Origin: Chalara sp. BL73 | Taxonomy: Eukaryota; Ascomycota; Leotiomycetes; Helotiales | Assembly: GCA_918026815.1 (NCBI GenBank) | Contig: CAKJVC010000014.1 | Span: 1,116,001 to 1,180,000 of the forward strand | DNA: 64,000 bases | Direction of reading: 5' to 3' | Program-made: the position numbers and the translations under genes | Part shown: one piece after another, positions 59,973 through 64,000 of the stretch | Numbering within the stretch: the first letter of the stretch is position 1 | Layout: every line of letters begins with the position of its first letter | The notes under the pieces: generated by a model | Databases searched by the model: none | Seen by the model: only the letters and a program-made list of their open reading frames with translations | Told to the model about the DNA's origin: nothing

Positions 59973-60372
59973 CTATGCTTGGAAGGGAGCACCAACCAAT
60001 TCAACACCTTCGATGGCAGATCGCTTGCCTCCCTTCTTCTTGGAAGAAGATGATTTTGACGACTTGGGAGACGACTTGCTGCTGTATGGTGGTGGTGGGA
60101 CATAGGGTGGTGGAGGCGTCGCCTCTGTAGATGTTGTTAGTAATGACTATCTCAGATGGGAACCGATTTGTGAAGAGAGGACACTAACCACGGCATCGGC
60201 AGCCATCATGGCAGACCGTGTGCCCACAGTCAGGCTGGCCATACTGTGTACAAGGGTCACAGTCCCGTCTACAAGCTGTTAAGGTTGCAGGAGGATCGCA
60301 AACCAGTGTGAATCCCGCCGCGGCGACAGATGTCGCTCCCATGGCAGCGAGAAAGAGAAGTGAAAAACGCAT
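59973..60372 (-). CDS. Small secreted cysteine-rich protein with C-terminal Lys-Arg peptide
   Basis: This 111-aa protein is read from exons 60372-60189 and 60124-59973, in phase 1. It starts with a signal peptide (MRFSLLFLAAMGATSVAAA). A 40-residue domain with eight cysteines follows (LVCDPPATLTAC, RRDCDPCTQYGQPDC, TVCHDGCRC). The second exon encodes a Pro/Tyr repeat (PPPPYVPPPPY), a Ser/Lys-rich spacer (KSSPKSSKSSSSKKK) and a Lys95-Arg96 pair. The last 15 residues are SAIEGVELVGAPFQA. Size, cysteine content and signal peptide fit a fungal secreted effector-like protein, and the dibasic site suggests Kex2 release of the last 15 residues. No named family is recognised. The ATG at 60372 is chosen over a longer upstream frame because it places the signal peptide at the N-terminus. 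Confidence 0.8.
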
Positions 60373-62373
60373 AGTGATGATTATAGTTGTTGCTGGAGGA
60401 GAAAGTGGTTTGGTTGATGGAATAGATACTACAGTCTGAAAGGCGGATTGTAGTGTTGAGAGTGTGCTGGAGATGTAAGAGCTGATGTTGTTGGAATGAT
60501 GAGAGAAAGCTGAAATCAAGAGCGGTACTTATAGATGTTTCCGTATATCCTCAATTCCAGCCGGGGCTGCATTTTGATACCTCAATGGCTCCATCCTGAG
60601 AATTTGAGGCTATGTTTCTGAGCCCCAGAGATCACTAAATCCTAGTAGTATAACAATAGAAAGATGGAAATCTGGCACCCTGGCCAGAGCCATGCGGAGT
60701 CTGTACCAGAGAATGTTTAAGTCGAATTGAAAAATGGAAGGAATAGAATGCAAGTAGAATGAGCCTCAAGATCCATTGCAGTCATCCTCAGTTGCTGTAT
60801 TTAGGTCCTTTCAGCCTGTGCTGTTCCTAATGAAGGAGTGGAGATGGCGGTAGCACTGGATATAGAAACAAAGCCATACTTCATGGGCCAGAAATGTGGC
60901 AAGCTTGGGCCAGGAGTAGGATCGCCGAATGTCTCTTCTCTTGGGCTGGAAGCTAATGATGCTTGCGATGCCTGTGCGTCGTTGAACATGGGTAAAAACC
61001 AAGAACATGCCAACTGCTGCCAGGTTAAAGATACAACTATCTAAAATTGCTCACATGCCCAAGATTTAGTAAAATATTATCATCGGTAGAGAAATCTAGT
61101 ATATTGAAATTTTCCTCTCTACCTTCCCCAGCTTCTAATTCTGTTAAGAAGCATTTGGATAATACAAAACGAAAATATATGTGTTAGCCGGATATATCGG
61201 TACTTGGCCTGCGCTTTTAGATTAATCTCGCTTGCTCTAAGCTTCAAATGGCTCAGAGGCTTGGTAGTATTGTTAAACTAGGTATGCAAAAGTAGTTAGG
61301 CATTTTACGATCGTTCCCTGTCGTAACCACTAAATCAAACTCTAATACTAGTATTTGTCTAAGCCCTTCTCACAGTATAAGTAGTTTCAATCTCAAAACT
61401 CAAAAGACGATCAGTACGTAGTGGTATCGACATGATGAAAAGATTTCATGACTGGAAGTTCATACGTACCAAATGGACTCAATACCTGTGGAGATGGCCC
61501 GGCGCGGTTACCTAGGGGCCGGGTCTGGCTAAGGGAAGGTATATGCTGTTCTGGAATTAAACGAGGCAAATGCCATTACAAGAACAATTCAGCCAAGCTC
61601 CTCATAGCAAAGAAGGTCGATCGGTATCGGCACTAGTTGTCAGGTTTAAGTGTACGACGTTGTACTTCAACTACAGGGGGTCAGCTCCTCTCTTGGGCTC
61701 GTCCTTAAACATCACTACGATCCTGTGCTTCACATAATTCAGGAAAGTTAAAAGATACTAATGAAACAGATATATTAGTATAATTAAACTGTACCTAAAA
61801 CTTTGACGTCATTGAATTGTAGATAGGCAACCTATTTACTTTTAATTTAATTTCATATAGTAGTTATTTTGAAAAGAATTCGTCCAGGTCGACCAGAGAA
61901 ATTTGTGAAGCGCCTTGCCTAATGATTCCATGGTATGCCAAGACAGCCCCGGACCCGACCGAAGAGATTTGGATGTCCACTTAAACTTTAAGCTTATGCA
62001 CTCCTAATCCTTCTCCCAAGGCTGATGCGGCCCTTGCGGAAAATGACCCCAGAAAGCAGGCTCTGTTACACGAGCCTGCAGTTCAGGACTTAGAGATTCT
62101 ATTTGGTTAGAACGCGCCAATCCTCATTGGCCACAGCCCCAATTCAACAAAATAATTGCCTAGGCATCAGCTACTCCGTGCCCCTTCCCATTTCATCACA
62201 CGGTATCACAGCCACAGCGGTCACCTTCTTTCGACCATTCACTATGCCCTCAAATAGATATTTAATGTAAACATCAGGCCCTGATGCTCTGATCATTCTG
62301 TATCACACAAAGACTGCCCGTTCGCTGGGAAGCTGAATAGCTAAGAAACCAATTTGAAGTGCAAGATATCGCA
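60373..62373. promoter_or_regulatory. Long divergent intergenic region
   Basis: This 2-kb region lies between the cysteine-rich secreted protein (minus) and the WW-domain gene (plus). It should hold both promoters. Short frames at 60801-61044 and 61448-61636 are not supported. AT-rich sequence around 61740-61880 shows no clear repeat. Confidence 0.5.
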
Positions 62374-62856
62374 ATGTCATCATCTACTACCTCTGACCTC
62401 CCTCCAGGCTTCACAGAAGCAACCGACCCCAAGACCGGCAAGAAATACTACATCGACCACAACTCTCAGACATCCTCCTTCGCAAACCCAAACCAAGAAC
62501 CATATACTCCTGGCCTCCCATATCCTTACGAACGTCTGCTTGACGACAAAGGTCGCGCTTATTACATTGACCACGAGAAGCAAACCACATCATGGATGAA
62601 CCCAGTGAAGCTCGCCGAGCTGAAACCCTCAGGCATCTTGGATGCAGAGACCGATGAGTACTCCGGGGAGGATGGTCAGGCTTGGACGGCCTGGGTTATC
62701 GGTGATGTCGCCGGCGAGGGAGAGTATAAGGGAATGGAATACTGGGTCAATTATCGAACGGGAATCGTCGAGTGGCAAAGTCCCGAGGATAAAAGAATTG
62801 GGAAGGAAGCAGCCGATGCGAGAAGAGCCGCCCGAGCTGCTGCAGAGAAGTCTTGA
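62374..62856 (+). CDS. WW-domain protein with two or three tandem WW-like modules
   Basis: This intronless 160-aa protein starts at the ATG at 62374, as the frame upstream begins with GTG. The first module (LPPGFTEATDPKTGKKYYID, then SSFANP) keeps the WW fold pattern, but both signature Trp positions are Phe. The second (YPYERLLDDKGRAYYIDHEK, then TTSWMNP) has Tyr for the first Trp and a normal second Trp. A third segment reads AWVIGDVAGEGEYKG and YWVNYRTGIVEWQSP, like a longer WW variant. The C-terminus is Ala/Arg-rich (DARRAARAAAEKS). WW domains bind Pro-rich partners, and the changed positions may narrow or alter binding. Partner and pathway are unknown. Confidence 0.87.
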   Translation: MSSSTTSDLPPGFTEATDPKTGKKYYIDHNSQTSSFANPNQEPYTPGLPYPYERLLDDKGRAYYIDHEKQTTSWMNPVKLAELKPSGILDAETDEYSGEDGQAWTAWVIGDVAGEGEYKGMEYWVNYRTGIVEWQSPEDKRIGKEAADARRAARAAAEKS

Positions 62857-63795
62857 ATACATTCTCCATCCTGGGTTAGAGCTCCATGTTACATAAGCTA
62901 TAGCTTTGGAAGAATAAAGTGCAGGCGCATGGTCAATTATTCGAGGGTTAACCTGCTGAACAGAGTGACGTCAATGGACGAAAACTTCACTGGTGCCTAA
63001 ACATGTTTAAGATATCCACAACATTAAAGTTTCCATGTTTTGTCCAATACATCCTTGCTTGTCACCGTAAAAGGAAGAGGAAACAGAGCGTCGTTGCTAA
63101 GCATCTTGATCCCGCCTTGTCGTAGGCGCCCTGTACACTTTCATAGCTAATGATCAGAGTCTAATTAATTATGCTTTACGGGATGACTTGCACAAAGTTT
63201 GAATATCCCCATCTAACCAAACATGGCTAGGTGAAATCCTACTTGAAAGGCACTACATACCCAATTTAACATGGGATGCCATTCTCAATATGCTACAGCA
63301 GTTCGGCATCAAAATGCGAGATAATCTCACGAGGTTGTCACAACCATATATTCAGTGCCCCAGGTCGAATCACTCTATCGACCTGGAAATACCGTGAAAT
63401 CAACAACTAAACAAAAAGGAGGGAATTGTTTTTGGGTAATCAGTGGCAGTTGCCTTTCAAACCACGACAAGGCCTTTGATACTCCCTCTTGCTGCGCCGT
63501 TGCGCTGCCCACTTTTCGCGTTGTTATCAAAATCTCGACCGCAAACTCATTTGTCTTGAACGTGAGCGGACTTCCTTCACAGATAAGAAAGGAAAAAACA
63601 GCAATTATGGCCGTATAGTACTGCCGGCCTGATATGCATGCATCAGCAAAGAGTTCGCACGTAGTCGTTGGCGACACGAGAATATGATCATATCTTCAGC
63701 CAAGTATGCTGTTTCCCCAGCTGAGAAAGTCGGGGTAGATCTTGGCAATACTTCGTGGAGCGCTCTACCTGCTTCGCCCCGCCATCAATCCTAAT
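62857..63795. other. Intergenic region
   Basis: A minus-strand frame at 63375-63677 has no ATG and no domain, and nothing else is supported. The 3' flank of the WW gene is here. Confidence 0.5.
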
Positions 63796-64000
63796 ATGCA
63801 GGTCCGTGCGGCGGCGCATTCAAGCTTTACCAAGATAGTGCTGACTTCCCCGGATACTCCACCTAACCCCTTGAACAGAGTTCGAAAGCGTTCTCTAAAT
63901 CCTTTAGACAAATTATCAGCGGGACTCCGAATCTTCTACAGCCGAAACCGGAACAACCCATCTTATGCACGGAAGTTGCTGCCGAGCATTGAGAGATATG
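63796..64000 (+). CDS. Possible 5' end of a gene running off the window
   Basis: From the ATG at 63796 the frame stays open for all 68 codons to the window end. It reads SSFTKIVLTSPDTPPNPLNR, then VRKRSLNPLDKLSAGLRIFY and RNNPSYARKLLPSIERY. The composition is protein-like, with Pro/Ser followed by basic stretches, but no family is recognised. The open length alone is weak evidence. Confidence 0.3.
   Translation, partial: MQVRAAAHSSFTKIVLTSPDTPPNPLNRVRKRSLNPLDKLSAGLRIFYSRNRNNPSYARKLLPSIERY

Noticed and set aside
63375..63677. 100-codon minus-strand frame
   Set aside because: It starts only with GTG, has no internal ATG and no domain.
1..64000. Secondary-metabolite gene cluster
   Set aside because: No polyketide synthase, peptide synthetase, terpene cyclase or P450 is visible. 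A single regulator plus transporter is not enough.

Overview
The window reads as nuclear DNA of a filamentous ascomycete (Pezizomycotina). Almost every gene has short introns of about 45-100 nt with GTRNGT donors and YAG acceptors, often with a CTAAC/CTGAC-like branch point. The gene set includes velvet, Zn2Cys6 and 2EXR families, and intergenic DNA is moderately AT-rich. The protein flavour suggests Leotiomycetes, but that is an impression and not a test. No bacterial operons, tRNA, rRNA, CRISPR arrays or intact transposons were found.

The left third (1-31300) is mostly conserved housekeeping genes: the 3' part of velB, an ERD1-like EXS protein, PEX10, a type I membrane protein, a small Cys/His-rich unknown, an NF-X1/FAP1-type zinc-finger regulator, an LYAR-type nucleolar zinc-finger protein, a Bem46-like hydrolase, a small unknown coiled-coil-like protein, an FAH-family acylpyruvase, 3-hydroxyanthranilate dioxygenase (NAD synthesis), a Ctr copper transporter, proteasome beta-3, a TUG/UBX Cdc48 cofactor and ribosomal protein eL36.

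The middle (31300-40000) holds mitochondrial cytochrome c peroxidase, a carboxymuconolactone-decarboxylase family protein and a TBC (RabGAP-fold) protein whose two catalytic finger residues are replaced.

The right part (40000-64000) is accessory in character. It has a decayed multi-membrane-span ankyrin-type fungal gene, a Zn2Cys6 regulator head-to-head with an MFS transporter, a small secreted betagamma-crystallin-like protein with a difficult gene structure, a C2H2 protein with a frame break, a cysteine-rich secreted protein ending in a possible Kex2-released peptide, and a WW-domain protein. The stretches between these genes are long (1-3 kb) and show no supported gene.

Exon coordinates were derived by hand from splice signals, reading phase and family resemblance. 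The multi-exon models that add up in phase (velB, ERD1, FAP1, LYAR, Bem46, FAHD, HAO, CTR, PUP3, UBX, eL36, CCP1, TBC, Zn2Cys6, MFS, Kex2-type) are the most reliable. No database search was possible.
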